A stretch of 64,000 bases of DNA from Paenibacillus_V sp046244365 (GCF_046244365.1 NZ_CP176395.1:6014001-6078000); one strand, 5' to 3'; positions 26,354 through 35,014 are shown, counted from the first letter of the stretch. Translations and numbers: made by a program. The notes: generated from the letters alone by a model not told the origin.

Positions 26354-26707
26354 TAAAAAATCTCCCGCCCCTGTAAAACAGGGACGAGAGATCGTTATCA
26401 ACAATCACCCGTGGTACCACCCACATTCGGATCACGAAGACGATAAAGCCTGCCCGTGAAACCGCACTTGATGCGGATAACGCCCGCCTGCGCATCGCCG
26501 CTAGTTCATGGCCGCCTGCTGCCGAACGTTCCGGACGCTATGTCCTTCGTTCGCATACTGGCCCCAGGTTCACGGAATGTCCTCCGGGAGGTCTGTTCGT
26601 CCGGTCGTCGGCGGGAAGCTTGCAGCCAAAGGCTTCCTTCTCTGCAGCCGCGGTAACGGATTACTTTGTCCCATCAATGGATCGATAAATGGCATAAATT
26701 ATTATTG
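26354..26707 (-). promoter_or_regulatory. T-box riboswitch leader of hisS-aspS
   Basis: Minus strand: T-box sequence TGGGTGGTACCACGGG (26423-26408), then the terminator CTCTCGTCCCTG / CAGGGGCGGGAG (26391-26361) with TTTTTT. The 5' part shows AGTA close to the start and a distal stem GGAAGC/GCTTCC. Two GAC triplets (26609-26604) follow that stem where the specifier would be expected. This agrees with published aspartate-responsive T-boxes upstream of hisS-aspS in Bacillales, but the assignment is tentative. Confidence 0.88.
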
Positions 26708-26736
26708 ATTGTAATATTGCCATCCATGAATGTCAA
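26708..26736 (-). promoter_or_regulatory. Promoter of the hisS-aspS T-box transcript
   Basis: Minus strand: TTGACA (26736-26731), 17-nt spacer, TACAAT (26713-26708), immediately upstream of the T-box leader. Confidence 0.85.
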
Positions 26737-26756
26737 GCGGCCTTCATCTTGAGCGG

Positions 26757-28400
26757 TTATTTTTCTATAAATCCGTTGTAGGAATAGGAATTTTTATCCC
26801 AAACTACGATATCGCCCCCGCCCCAAGTATGCTCGTTGGTTTGACCCACAAGCCAGTCTTTCCCTTCCTCGCCGCCCAATAAGCGAATCGGGTAGCTCTC
26901 GTCGTATGTCTGCTCCCATTCGCCATTATGGAGCTTATTGTCCCATTTGCTGTCCCATTCATAAGTCCCGTCATCGTGCAACAAGAGTCGGCTTGCGAGG
27001 TTATACCCCGGAGTAGCGGTTCCTTTGTTATAATCGACGGCGCCGGCAATTCTCAGTTCGAATACTTTTTCCAGAAATAAGGATACGTCGGGCTCTGCCG
27101 AATTGTCCGACGGCTTCGTTCCGCCTTTCCCCGATGCGGCTTGGTCACCGGTAATCGTGATCGTTTTTGTCGTATCCTCAAAATCAACGTGCAAACCGAA
27201 GTTTTCGTTGATAAATCGGAGCGGCACCATCGTACGTTCACCCACGATTGTCGGAGGCACAGCCATGGAGGCTTCCTTTCCGTTTACTTTCGCAACCGTC
27301 TCGTCAACCCACATTTCGATTTTCCGGTCGCCCAGCTGCAGCGTGATTTTCCATTCCGTTCCATCCCAGTCCAGCGTCGAGCCGAGCGAATCGGAGATGA
27401 AGCGGATCGGCACCATCGTGCTGCCGCCGACAAGCATCGGGGCCACGTCCAGCTCCACCGTTTTCCCGTTTACGCTGGCTTTTTTATTGTCGAGCTGCAG
27501 AACGATTTTATTGTCCGTTGCCGGTGCCGTAATCTTCACAATAATCGGAATCGATTCGCCGACCAGTTGACCCGAAGCGTTATAAACAAGCCAGTAGTAC
27601 GTGTAAGACCGGCCCGCTTGAACGAACGTATCCAAATGCTCCGGCTTCGTCAGCTTAAAATCGTTCACCTTCACCCACGCCCCGCCGTTCTCGGAGCGGA
27701 ACAGGTCCCACGAGGCGTCTCCGCTCTCTTTGGCAACGGTTAGAAGCGCGCCGCTCGGGTCATACACCATGGGATACGTTTTATAAGAATCGGACAATGG
27801 CTTAGGCGTTGTTACGGTTCCGCCTGTCGTACCCCCACCGCCATTCTGCGGCGTCGGCTTAGGCTTAGGTGTAGGCGTTGGTGCCGGCTTTGGTGCCGGC
27901 GTCGCTGATGGCGTCGTCGTTGGTGCCGGCGTCGGAGTGGGAGCAGGTGCGCCTTTCGATTCCAGTACGTAAGAGAACGCAGCCATCTTCGTATTCAAAC
28001 GGTCGATGCGCAATTTGGCATAGGAGCCGTCATGCAGCGAAAGAAAATAAACGGAGCCGGCGGCTGCCGTCGCATGATCGCTCAGCTTGAGCGGAACGAC
28101 GGTCGTTTTTTTCTCGAGATCCTCTTTCAGCAAGGCAACGCCGTTCGCCCCGATATCGTTAAACGTGTTGATGACGAAATCCGCTTCATCCGTTTCCTCC
28201 GTCAGCTTCCCTTCCATGATCGAATAACCGCCCTGGGACAACGGATTGTTAATAATGAGAGCCCCGTACGTCAACGGCGAATACGTCCCCGTCTTCACCT
28301 CGCCCCACGCGATTTCCTCGGTTTTGGCTCCTGCCTGCCCGACGGCAAACAACTGAATAATCAGGCTGAACAGAGCCGCCATCCAAAACGTTTTTTTCAT
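26757..28400 (-). CDS. Secreted stalk-domain protein (copper amine oxidase N-terminal-like domains)
   Basis: 547 residues. A signal peptide (MKKTFWMAALFSLIIQLFAVGQAGA), then an N-terminal domain of unknown type. A Pro/Thr/Lys linker (residues about 160-190, 'PTPTPAP' style) follows. A beta domain comes next, then two stalk-domain copies with the hallmarks 'VELDVAPMLVGGSTMVPIRFIS' and 'MAVPPTIVGERTMVPLRFINENFG'. The C-terminal domain is Trp/Tyr-rich. The fold is common in Paenibacillus cell-surface proteins and does not imply oxidase activity. ATG at 28400 follows GGGGAG. The role is unknown. Confidence 0.85.
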   Translation of the reverse strand: MKKTFWMAALFSLIIQLFAVGQAGAKTEEIAWGEVKTGTYSPLTYGALIINNPLSQGGYSIMEGKLTEETDEADFVINTFNDIGANGVALLKEDLEKKTTVVPLKLSDHATAAAGSVYFLSLHDGSYAKLRIDRLNTKMAAFSYVLESKGAPAPTPTPAPTTTPSATPAPKPAPTPTPKPKPTPQNGGGGTTGGTVTTPKPLSDSYKTYPMVYDPSGALLTVAKESGDASWDLFRSENGGAWVKVNDFKLTKPEHLDTFVQAGRSYTYYWLVYNASGQLVGESIPIIVKITAPATDNKIVLQLDNKKASVNGKTVELDVAPMLVGGSTMVPIRFISDSLGSTLDWDGTEWKITLQLGDRKIEMWVDETVAKVNGKEASMAVPPTIVGERTMVPLRFINENFGLHVDFEDTTKTITITGDQAASGKGGTKPSDNSAEPDVSLFLEKVFELRIAGAVDYNKGTATPGYNLASRLLLHDDGTYEWDSKWDNKLHNGEWEQTYDESYPIRLLGGEEGKDWLVGQTNEHTWGGGDIVVWDKNSYSYNGFIEK

Positions 28401-28740
28401 TCCGTTTCTCCCCATTCCCAGAAAAGTGCATTCCTTTCGAAGAACGCTGGACTCACTTTACCATAGGGGATCTTACAAAATTCTTACACATTTCAAGCAT
28501 GAGAAAAGAAAAAAGCCTACAAAACAAGTTTGTAGGCTCTAAAAGATATATATGTTTAAAAGGGGGTCGACTATTATTATAGGCGGGCAACGTTAATGAA
28601 CGATGAAAATATGATTACAGTTTCATTACAAAAAATAAAGCGCTTTAACCCGTAATAGGGGCTCTTCTATTCCTTCACCCTGCACATATAGATATAGCAC
28701 AAGGGACAAACCCTTGAATTCTAGAAACGGAGTGATCAGG
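28401..28740. other. Divergent intergenic region between stalk-domain and acidic-protein genes
   Basis: 340 bp without a gene. It holds one strong minus-strand terminator (28504-28538) well upstream of the stalk-domain gene. A TTGAAA / TAAGAT pair with a short 15-nt spacer (minus strand, near 28495-28468) may be the promoter of that gene. A TATAAT at 28594-28599 on the minus strand has no convincing -35. Confidence 0.4.
28504..28538 (-). terminator. Orphan intrinsic terminator upstream of the stalk-domain gene
   Basis: Minus strand: AGCCTACAAA ... TTTGTAGGCT, a perfect 10-bp stem, then TTTTTTCTTTT. No coding sequence lies upstream on the same strand within the intergenic region, so it ends either a short leader or a small RNA, or blocks antisense transcription. 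Confidence 0.8.
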
Positions 28741-29079
28741 ATGATCCATGACGACCTGCTTGAAGAGAACGGTGCGGTTCAACCGGAGGACGGCGAGCTG
28801 ACAAGCGATGCGGCTATACTCGTTCAATCGGACGCCGATTCGGATGATGATGAGGACAGCGCTGCCGAAGAGGAAAGCGCGGATGAAGCCGAGCAAGAAG
28901 ACGCCTCTGAGGAAAGCAGCGAGGAGGAATCCGGCGAGTCGGCGGAAGATGAAAGCGATGACGACGATGCTGACGAGGAAGTCGATGCCGGTGAGGGCGC
29001 AGCTGTCGATGACGGTGCCGGCGATGACGCGGCTTCCGATGCGGAAGAAGCTCCTGAGGAAGAATCCGAGGACAACTAA
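28741..29079 (+). CDS. Extremely acidic low-complexity protein, no Lys or Arg
   Basis: 112 residues, of which I count 53 Asp/Glu, with Ala, Ser and Gly making up most of the rest. There is no Lys, Arg, Cys or aromatic residue and only one His. A short N-terminal part (MIHDDLLEENGAVQPEDG) precedes the repetitive tail. ATG at 28741 follows GGAGTGATC, an excellent binding site, which supports genuine translation. It is probably intrinsically disordered. I do not recognise a family. It could be a cation-binding or spore-matrix protein, but that is speculation. Confidence 0.65.
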   Translation: MIHDDLLEENGAVQPEDGELTSDAAILVQSDADSDDDEDSAAEEESADEAEQEDASEESSEEESGESAEDESDDDDADEEVDAGEGAAVDDGAGDDAASDAEEAPEEESEDN

Positions 29080-29271
29080 CAAGATGCTGGAATAGCCGAA
29101 ACAACCTGCAGTAATTTAATAAACTTACTGCCTAGCACCCCCATTCTTCTCCTCTTCATCGTAACGAAGCTTACGAATGCCGATTTAAACGGTAACCCTT
29201 ATCGCATCGTTCCCTCAGAGGAATCTTATCGTTTCCTTTGCGGGCAGCCCCAAAGCCAATATTACCTTCTA

Positions 29272-29319
29272 CAAAACAAAAGCCATCCTTAACGAGAATC
29301 CCTCTTAAGAATGGCTTTT
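29272..29319 (-). terminator. Terminator of the FAD oxidoreductase gene
   Basis: Minus strand: AAAAGCCAT-CTTAA ... TTAAG-ATGGCTTTT followed by GTTTTG. It sits 13 nt after the stop of the oxidoreductase gene and could act on both strands. Confidence 0.8.
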
Positions 29320-29332
29320 GCGTATGTTTGAA

Positions 29333-31300
29333 TTAGAAACGATAGCCGAAGCTTTCCAGCATATCTTTGAGGATCATGTAGACTTCCCCGTATGTCAGCT
29401 TTTTCTGATCGGCGATCAGGGCGATCGTTTCTTTCGTAAGCAATTTTTTATTTTGCAGCTCGGCTACCGCCTTATCCGCGGATACATTCAATCCGATCGC
29501 TTTCGTTATCGAATAGGCAGCCTGCGTCAAGGTCAATGGCTCCGTTTTGGCGTCGCCCTTAATAGCCGCTAACGCATCGTTCGGGTTGCCTTTCAAATAA
29601 TTCGTCCCTTTGCCGGTAACGACTTTCTTGACCGAGTTCAGCTGATTGACGATCCGCTGAGGGTTCGCCGGATTATCCAGTTCAAAATCGATGCCCTTCT
29701 CGCCACGACCTGCCGCGAGATTGAAGTAAATGGCCATTTTCAAGCCGGGATACGTTTTATGCGACATATAAGCCGGTTTTTCCTTCAAGGTGTAAGCCTT
29801 AACGTCCATTCCTTGCTTATTCAGGTTATCCTGAAGCTTGGCGATCAGCTCTTTGGACTCCGCCAGCTTGCGGAATGTCAATTTATTGTCGATAGCAAGC
29901 TTCGACGCTGCTCCTGCCGCTTCGCCTTCCGCCATCCCCGTAGGAATGACGCGGGCGGAGCCGTGCGGAAGCGTATCGTAGCTTGCGCTTCTTCCTACGA
30001 CCAGCAGGCCGTCTACCCGCTGCGGCACGATGCTGCGGAACGGAATCGCATACTTGATCGGCTTCATGACCTCTTGACCGTTGTCCTTCGGACCGGTCCG
30101 CTGGATATCGACCGTATACGAGCCGAAGCCGATCCGATCCCACTGGTCGCGGTTGTCGAGCACGTCGATCATCGTGAGTCTGTACATGCCCTGCATATGA
30201 CGGGTTTCGCGAACATACAGCTCCGGCGCAAGATCCTCGAGATCAACCTCGACGCTGGCGAATTCCGGATAGTTCTTTTTAAAGAAAGCCATGATATTCG
30301 GCAGCTCGCTCTTGGCCAGCTCGTACGCTTCTGCTCGCGATTTCGGATCGGCTCCGTCGATACCGAAAATCTGAATCATGTTGAGCAGCGCCGTATCGTC
30401 GTTCTGGCGGCCGATGTTCGGACCGCGCACGCGGACCCGTTCTTTATTGACAGGCTCGTATTTGCTGTTGAAATCGACATAGCCCCAAGCGGAACGCTCG
30501 TCGGCATCCGTATCCGGACGTCCGTCCTCGGCTAAATACTTGCGGATTTTTTGCCAAACGTTGGCATCGACGTGCTTCATGCGAAACACGACCGTTACCG
30601 CCATTTTGGTATCCTTGTCGCCCAGATCCTCGCGCCCGATCGTAAACGGAACGCCTGCGGCTGCTGCGATGTCCGCATCCTGCGTAGCATCGATTACCGA
30701 TTTGGCCTTCACGTTATAAGCTTGTCCGTCTTCCGTCGTGACCGCTACGCCTTCTACGAGGTCGGAATCGGTTCCTTTATTGACGAGCGGCGTGATCGAC
30801 TTCGTTTTAAGCAAGACATCGATATTCGGTTCGTTGCCTACCAGCTTATGAAAGGCGTTGGCTGCCGTCGTCACGTCAAACGAAGTTCCTTCGATAAGAT
30901 TGTAAAATTCTTGGAAAATACCTTTGTTAAGCAGCGGCACCTGCGTGCCCGGAACGTAGTTCTGTTCCTTATCTTGATTTAAATCAATTGTATTCAGCCA
31001 GCCCAGCGTCATCAATCCGCCCAATATTTCACGGTCGCGCCCGTCGACGAGAAGCGTCTTCAGTCCGTTCCTGGCTGCCGATATCGCTGCGGCTACTCCT
31101 TCCGGATCCGTTCCAACCACAACGGCGTCATAGCTGTCCTTAGGCTTGGATACGGTTTTGATCGGCTTGAGCGTTTGAGCATCGGGCGTTTCGTTGACGA
31201 GTCCGCCGCCGTATTTCTCTTTATAATAGAGTACCGGGGCTCCCGCCCCGAGCAGAACGACAAACGAAAGTACCAATATGAACCATTTGTTGCGCAGCAT
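29333..31300 (-). CDS. Exported/membrane-anchored FAD-dependent oxidoreductase
   Basis: 655 residues. One N-terminal hydrophobic helix (WFILVLSFVVLLGAGAPVLYY) implies export or a membrane anchor. The Rossmann start is 'YDAVVVGTDPEGVAAAISAARNGLKTLLVDGR', where the second glycine of the classical GxGxxG is replaced (G-T-D-P-E-G). The rest fits the FAD_oxidored (PF12831) family: 'GGLMTLGWLNTIDL', 'KSVIDATQDADIAAAAGVPF', 'RETRHMQGMYRLTMIDV', 'VDGLLVVGRSASYD'. A C-terminal domain of about 85 residues resembles a single SLH-like helical repeat ('PLTLTQAAYSITKAIGLNVSADKAVAELQ' region), a loose resemblance. The substrate is unknown. Confidence 0.82.
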   Translation of the reverse strand: MLRNKWFILVLSFVVLLGAGAPVLYYKEKYGGGLVNETPDAQTLKPIKTVSKPKDSYDAVVVGTDPEGVAAAISAARNGLKTLLVDGRDREILGGLMTLGWLNTIDLNQDKEQNYVPGTQVPLLNKGIFQEFYNLIEGTSFDVTTAANAFHKLVGNEPNIDVLLKTKSITPLVNKGTDSDLVEGVAVTTEDGQAYNVKAKSVIDATQDADIAAAAGVPFTIGREDLGDKDTKMAVTVVFRMKHVDANVWQKIRKYLAEDGRPDTDADERSAWGYVDFNSKYEPVNKERVRVRGPNIGRQNDDTALLNMIQIFGIDGADPKSRAEAYELAKSELPNIMAFFKKNYPEFASVEVDLEDLAPELYVRETRHMQGMYRLTMIDVLDNRDQWDRIGFGSYTVDIQRTGPKDNGQEVMKPIKYAIPFRSIVPQRVDGLLVVGRSASYDTLPHGSARVIPTGMAEGEAAGAASKLAIDNKLTFRKLAESKELIAKLQDNLNKQGMDVKAYTLKEKPAYMSHKTYPGLKMAIYFNLAAGRGEKGIDFELDNPANPQRIVNQLNSVKKVVTGKGTNYLKGNPNDALAAIKGDAKTEPLTLTQAAYSITKAIGLNVSADKAVAELQNKKLLTKETIALIADQKKLTYGEVYMILKDMLESFGYRF

Positions 31301-31410
31301 CCTCGTTATACTCCCCTTTTCATCAGGACGGCGTTACGGTACGCCTGTCCAGCAGCATCTGTTTTTTGTCGAACCGTTTCTAGTACGATTTGGTTGAGAA
31401 CAACGCTCCT

Positions 31411-31704
31411 TCAAATGAAAAACTGGCAGGATTCGCCTTTTTTCGTCATTGAAGAGGCGCGCTTAACCGGCAGCTTATGCACGGCAAACGACTCCAGCAT
31501 GAGCCTTTCCCATTGGTCGAACGTCATTTTTGAATTCCGCCGTCCCTCGATCGGCATCCCGTCGGTAAGCTCCGTGTCGATGTCGCCACGTCCCCTTTTC
31601 CTCGAAAACTTTGCCTTTCGGTTAGACCTCAGCTGCCCCTTAAGAAAGGCAAATTCCGTTCCATTCGTTTCATTACCGTTTCGCCGACCGGCTATTGCCC
31701 GCAA
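31411..31704 (-). CDS. Possible small basic protein, unrecognised
   Basis: 97 codons from a TTG at 31704 with GGAGG about 11 nt upstream on the minus strand. The product is strongly basic ('RRNGNETNGTEFAFLKGQLRSNRKAKFSRKRGRGD'). Its C-terminal part ('MTFDQWERLMLESFAVHKLPVKRASSM') has more protein-like composition, and an internal ATG there could be the real start. The frame stays open further upstream without a better start. It resembles nothing I know. It may be a decayed gene. Confidence 0.3.
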   Translation of the reverse strand: MRAIAGRRNGNETNGTEFAFLKGQLRSNRKAKFSRKRGRGDIDTELTDGMPIEGRRNSKMTFDQWERLMLESFAVHKLPVKRASSMTKKGESCQFFI

Positions 31705-32079
31705 AATTGCCGTCGTTTCCTCCGCATTATGCTTACGCAGAAGGTTATGTACAGGTTTCGCCGGGTGAACAACCGCAATCGCTTCCCTCAGCTTGTTCGA
31801 TTCTTGTAGGTTCGGTTACCTGCAGTTCCCTTCATGCCGCACGGATTGGAATCAGCGTGGCTGAAACCATCCGTTTACGGTCCCGGTCCAAACAACCCGG
31901 TTTTCGACATATAGCTAACGCTATCCCTTAGTTTACCACATATGCCAAGCAGAAAGGAATGGCGATCCCCTCTCATCACGACCCGTAAGCCGTGTTTTCC
32001 GTTTAAACTCCTACTTTTTCGCGCGAAAAAGGGCTCTTCCCGAAGGAAAAACCCTCTTCTCCTAACTTCCGATCGCCGG
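31705..32079. other. Intergenic region downstream of the dtd operon
   Basis: No gene is supported. It contains the dtd-side terminator (32026-32054) and, overlapping it, a perfect 18-bp palindrome CTTTTTCGCGCGAAAAAG (32013-32030). Confidence 0.4.
32026..32054 (-). terminator. Terminator of the relA-dtd transcription unit
   Basis: Minus strand: GGGTTTTTCC-TTCG-GGAAGAGCCC followed by TTTTT; a 10-bp stem with two G-U pairs and a stable TTCG loop, 25 nt after the small hypothetical gene. Confidence 0.8.
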
Positions 32080-32313
32080 TTATCTCGGCGTCTTGCGCGG
32101 CACGAATCTCCACTGGTCGGCATGCATCGAACCGGACATCGTCAGGTCGGCCTCGCCCAGTAGCGGCTCCGATGCGATCGCTTCTTGAAAGCCGCTCGAT
32201 TGCAAACGATTCGCGCAGTCGATGACGATTTTCTGCTTAACGGATTGGCGCATATATTGGACAAACTCCCTTTCATCCAACAGGATTGCCAATAGTTTTG
32301 CCGCTTTCCGCAA
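32080..32313 (-). CDS. Small hypothetical protein downstream of dtd
   Basis: 77 codons from TTG at 32313: 'MRKAAKLLAILLDEREFVQYMRQSVKQKIVIDCANRLQ'. A start at the internal ATG 32253 (MRQSVKQK), behind AAAGGGAG, is equally possible and would give 57 residues. The product is helical, charged and without membrane segments, ending 'HADQWRFVPRKTPR'. It lies 28 nt after dtd and before the terminator, so it is likely the last gene of the unit. I do not recognise it. Confidence 0.5.
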   Translation of the reverse strand: MRKAAKLLAILLDEREFVQYMRQSVKQKIVIDCANRLQSSGFQEAIASEPLLGEADLTMSGSMHADQWRFVPRKTPR

Positions 32314-32341
32314 GCTTTAACCGCCGAAGGCTTCTTTTCGC

Positions 32342-32785
32342 TTACGCTTTGCTTTCCACAATTAAGGTGACCGGTCCCCAATTCGTCAGCGCTACATCCA
32401 TCATCGCCCCGAAGGTGCCCGTTTCGACATGAAGCCCCTGTCCGCGCAACAGCTCGTTAAACCTGTCGTACAAAGGCTCAGCTTGTTCCGGCCTTGCTGC
32501 AGCCATAAAATTCGGACGCCGCCCCTTGCGGCAATCTCCATATAGCGTAAACTGGGATATGGAAAGAATTTGTCCGCCCATTTCGGCTACGGACAGGTTC
32601 ATTTTGCCTTCTTCGTCCTCAAAAATGCGCAAGCCCGCAATTTTCTCCGCCAGAAATTTGGCGTCCTGCTCCGTATCCTCGTGGGTAACGCCGACAAGCA
32701 GCACCAGCCCTTGCTCGATGCTCCCTACGATTCGGCCTTCTACGGACACGTGCGCTTCTTTGCTTCGTTGTACGATGACTCTCAC
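32342..32785 (-). CDS. dtd: D-aminoacyl-tRNA deacylase
   Basis: 147 residues, the family length. Removes D-amino acids (and glycine from tRNA-Ala) from mischarged tRNA in trans. 'MRVIVQRSKEAHVSVEGR', the catalytic-site motif 'SISQFTLYGDCRKGRRPNF' and the cis-proline motif 'NWGPVTLIVES' (GPVT) are visible. GTG at 32785 is the start, preceded by AGAGGT. It lies 42 nt after relA, the same arrangement as B. subtilis relA-dtd (yrvI). Confidence 0.95.
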   Translation of the reverse strand: MRVIVQRSKEAHVSVEGRIVGSIEQGLVLLVGVTHEDTEQDAKFLAEKIAGLRIFEDEEGKMNLSVAEMGGQILSISQFTLYGDCRKGRRPNFMAAARPEQAEPLYDRFNELLRGQGLHVETGTFGAMMDVALTNWGPVTLIVESKA

Positions 32786-32827
32786 ACTTCAACCTCTTTT
32801 CTGCCTTTGAAACGCGGGTGTCCGAAT

Positions 32828-35014
32828 CTAGGTCTGCATGATCCGCTGAACGGAATAGACGTCCTTCAGCCTTTTTATTTTATCGACGACCGATTGCAAA
32901 TGATCGATATTTCGAATGAGTATCGTCATATGAATCATCGCCATCTTGTTCTTATCGGAGCGGCCCGAAACCGCAGATATGACCGTTTTGCTCTCGGATA
33001 CGACCTGAAGCACTTCGTTCAGCAGGCCGCGGCGGTCATGGCCGGTAATTTCGATTTCCACGCTGTAGTTCGCCTCGACCGAGTCCACCCATTCGACTTC
33101 GATGACGCGGTTCCCTTCTTCGCCTTCGCTCATCAGCGGGATATTCGTGCAGTCCTGCCGGTGAATCGAAACGCCGCGGCCGCGCGTAATATAACCCACG
33201 ATATCGTCACCAGGCACGGGATTGCAGCAGCGGGCAAAACGGACGAGCAGATTGTCCACGCCTTTGACCTGCACGCCATGCGTCGGACGGCTTTTGCGTT
33301 CCTTCTCGGGGGCCGATTTTAAATCCTTGACTTCGTTCGTCAGCTCCAGCTGGTATTCCACTTGATCCTTGCGCAGCTTATCGGTCAATCGCGTGCAGAT
33401 TTGGGCCGCCGTGATGCCGCCGAATCCGACCGCCGAAAGCATGTCCTCGATATCGTTGAAGTTGAACTTGCCCGCAACCTCCAGCATATTGTCGTCGGTC
33501 ATAACGGTCGAAGGCTCCATCGCCAGCCGTCTTAGTTCGCGCTCAATCGACTCTTTTCCTTTGGCTACGTTCTCCTCGCGGCGCTCCTTCTTGAACCATT
33601 GCTTGATCTTGGTGCGCGCATGCGAAGATTGCGCAAGCTTGACCCAGTCCTGGCTTGGGCCGTACGAATGCTTCGAGGTCAAAATCTCGACGATATCGCC
33701 GGTTTTCAGCTTATAGTCGAGCGGCACGATCCGGCCGTTTACTTTGGCACCGATCGTCCGATTCCCCACCTCGGTATGGATCCGGTAAGCAAAATCCAGC
33801 GGTACGGAGCCCGCCGGCAGCTCGATCACTTCGCCCTTCGGCGTAAAGACGAAGACGAGATCGGTAAAGAAATCCATTTTGAGTGATTCTACGAACTCCG
33901 ACGCATCGCGTGCTTCATGTTGAAGCTCCAGAATTTCACGGAACAGCGACATTTTGTTCTCGAATTTTCCGCCCGGCACGACCGAGCCTTCCTTGTAGGC
34001 CCAGTGTGCGGCAATCCCGTATTCGGACGTCTTGTGCATGTCCCACGTCCGAATTTGCACCTCGAGCGGCTCCCCGTTCGGTCCGATCACCGTCGTATGG
34101 AGCGACTGGTACATATTCGCTTTCGGCATGGCGATGTAGTCTTTGAAGCGGCCCGGCATCGGCTTCCACAGCGTATGGATAATGCCTAGCGTCGCATAGC
34201 AATCTTTAATATTGTCCACGATCACGCGAATGGCCAGCAGGTCGTAAATTTCGTTGAACTGCTTGTTTCGCGCGGTCATCTTTTTGTAAATGCTGTATAT
34301 ATGCTTAGGGCGTCCGGAAATATCGCCGTCGATGCCCATTTCCGAAAGCTTTTCATTAATGCTCGAGATGACGTTCTGGATAAACTGTTCGCGCTCCGCA
34401 CGTTTTTTCTGCATAAGATTGACGATCCGATAGTATTGCTGCGGGTTCAGATAGCGGAGGGCGATGTCTTCCATTTCCCATTTGATCGCGGAAATCCCGA
34501 GCCGGTGGGCGATCGGGCAAAATATTTCAAGCGTCTCGTCGGCAATCCGGCGCTGACTCTCTTCGGACTGATATTTAAGCGTACGCATGTTGTGCAGGCG
34601 ATCCGCCAGTTTGATCAAAATAACCCGGATATCCTGCGCCATCGCGACGAACATTTTACGATAATTTTCGTTCTGCTGTTCTTCCTTCGATTTAAACTGG
34701 ATCTTCTCCAGCTTCGTCAAGCCGTCAACGAGCATCGCGCATGTTTCGCCGAAATGCTGCAGAACCACGTCCAGCGACACCGTCGTGTCTTCCACGACAT
34801 CATGAAGCAAAGCCGCTATAATCGAGGTCACGTCCATTTGCATGTTGACCAATATGTCGGCCACCGCAAGCGGATGCAAGATGTACGGCTCCCCGGACTT
34901 CCGCACCTGGCCGAGATGCGCCTGTTCGGCAAATGTGTAAGCTTCCTTTACTTTGTCAAGGTCGCTCTCCTTCATGTAGGTTGACGCTTTCTCCATTAAT
35001 TGCTCGATGCTCAT
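32828..35014 (-). CDS. relA: Bifunctional (p)ppGpp synthetase/hydrolase RelA (Rel)
   Basis: 728 residues. Makes and degrades the stringent-response alarmone. The HD hydrolase domain has 'LLHDVVEDT' (H71-D72). The synthetase domain carries 'MPKANMYQSLHTTVIGPNGE' and 'EVQIRTWDMHKTSEYGIAAHW'. TGS begins near residue 390 ('VFVFTPKGEVIELPAGSVPLDFAY'). A C-terminal zinc-finger/helical region contains 'RFARCCNPVPGDDIVGYITRGRGVSIHR', and an ACT domain ends the protein. Both active sites look intact. It starts at ATG 35014. The usual neighbours apt and recJ lie upstream, separated by a repeat island. Confidence 0.97.
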   Translation of the reverse strand: MSIEQLMEKASTYMKESDLDKVKEAYTFAEQAHLGQVRKSGEPYILHPLAVADILVNMQMDVTSIIAALLHDVVEDTTVSLDVVLQHFGETCAMLVDGLTKLEKIQFKSKEEQQNENYRKMFVAMAQDIRVILIKLADRLHNMRTLKYQSEESQRRIADETLEIFCPIAHRLGISAIKWEMEDIALRYLNPQQYYRIVNLMQKKRAEREQFIQNVISSINEKLSEMGIDGDISGRPKHIYSIYKKMTARNKQFNEIYDLLAIRVIVDNIKDCYATLGIIHTLWKPMPGRFKDYIAMPKANMYQSLHTTVIGPNGEPLEVQIRTWDMHKTSEYGIAAHWAYKEGSVVPGGKFENKMSLFREILELQHEARDASEFVESLKMDFFTDLVFVFTPKGEVIELPAGSVPLDFAYRIHTEVGNRTIGAKVNGRIVPLDYKLKTGDIVEILTSKHSYGPSQDWVKLAQSSHARTKIKQWFKKERREENVAKGKESIERELRRLAMEPSTVMTDDNMLEVAGKFNFNDIEDMLSAVGFGGITAAQICTRLTDKLRKDQVEYQLELTNEVKDLKSAPEKERKSRPTHGVQVKGVDNLLVRFARCCNPVPGDDIVGYITRGRGVSIHRQDCTNIPLMSEGEEGNRVIEVEWVDSVEANYSVEIEITGHDRRGLLNEVLQVVSESKTVISAVSGRSDKNKMAMIHMTILIRNIDHLQSVVDKIKRLKDVYSVQRIMQT

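Noticed and set aside
1309..28580. Shared 12-mer GGGTCGACTATT at about 1340 and 28565
   Set aside because: A single shared 12-mer is expected many times by chance in 64 kb, and flanking sequence does not align.
28675..29104. Minus-strand hydrophobic or Ser/Arg-rich frames opposite the acidic protein gene
   Set aside because: They are complements of the GA-rich coding sequence; the plus-strand frame has the proper ribosome binding site and the minus ones do not.
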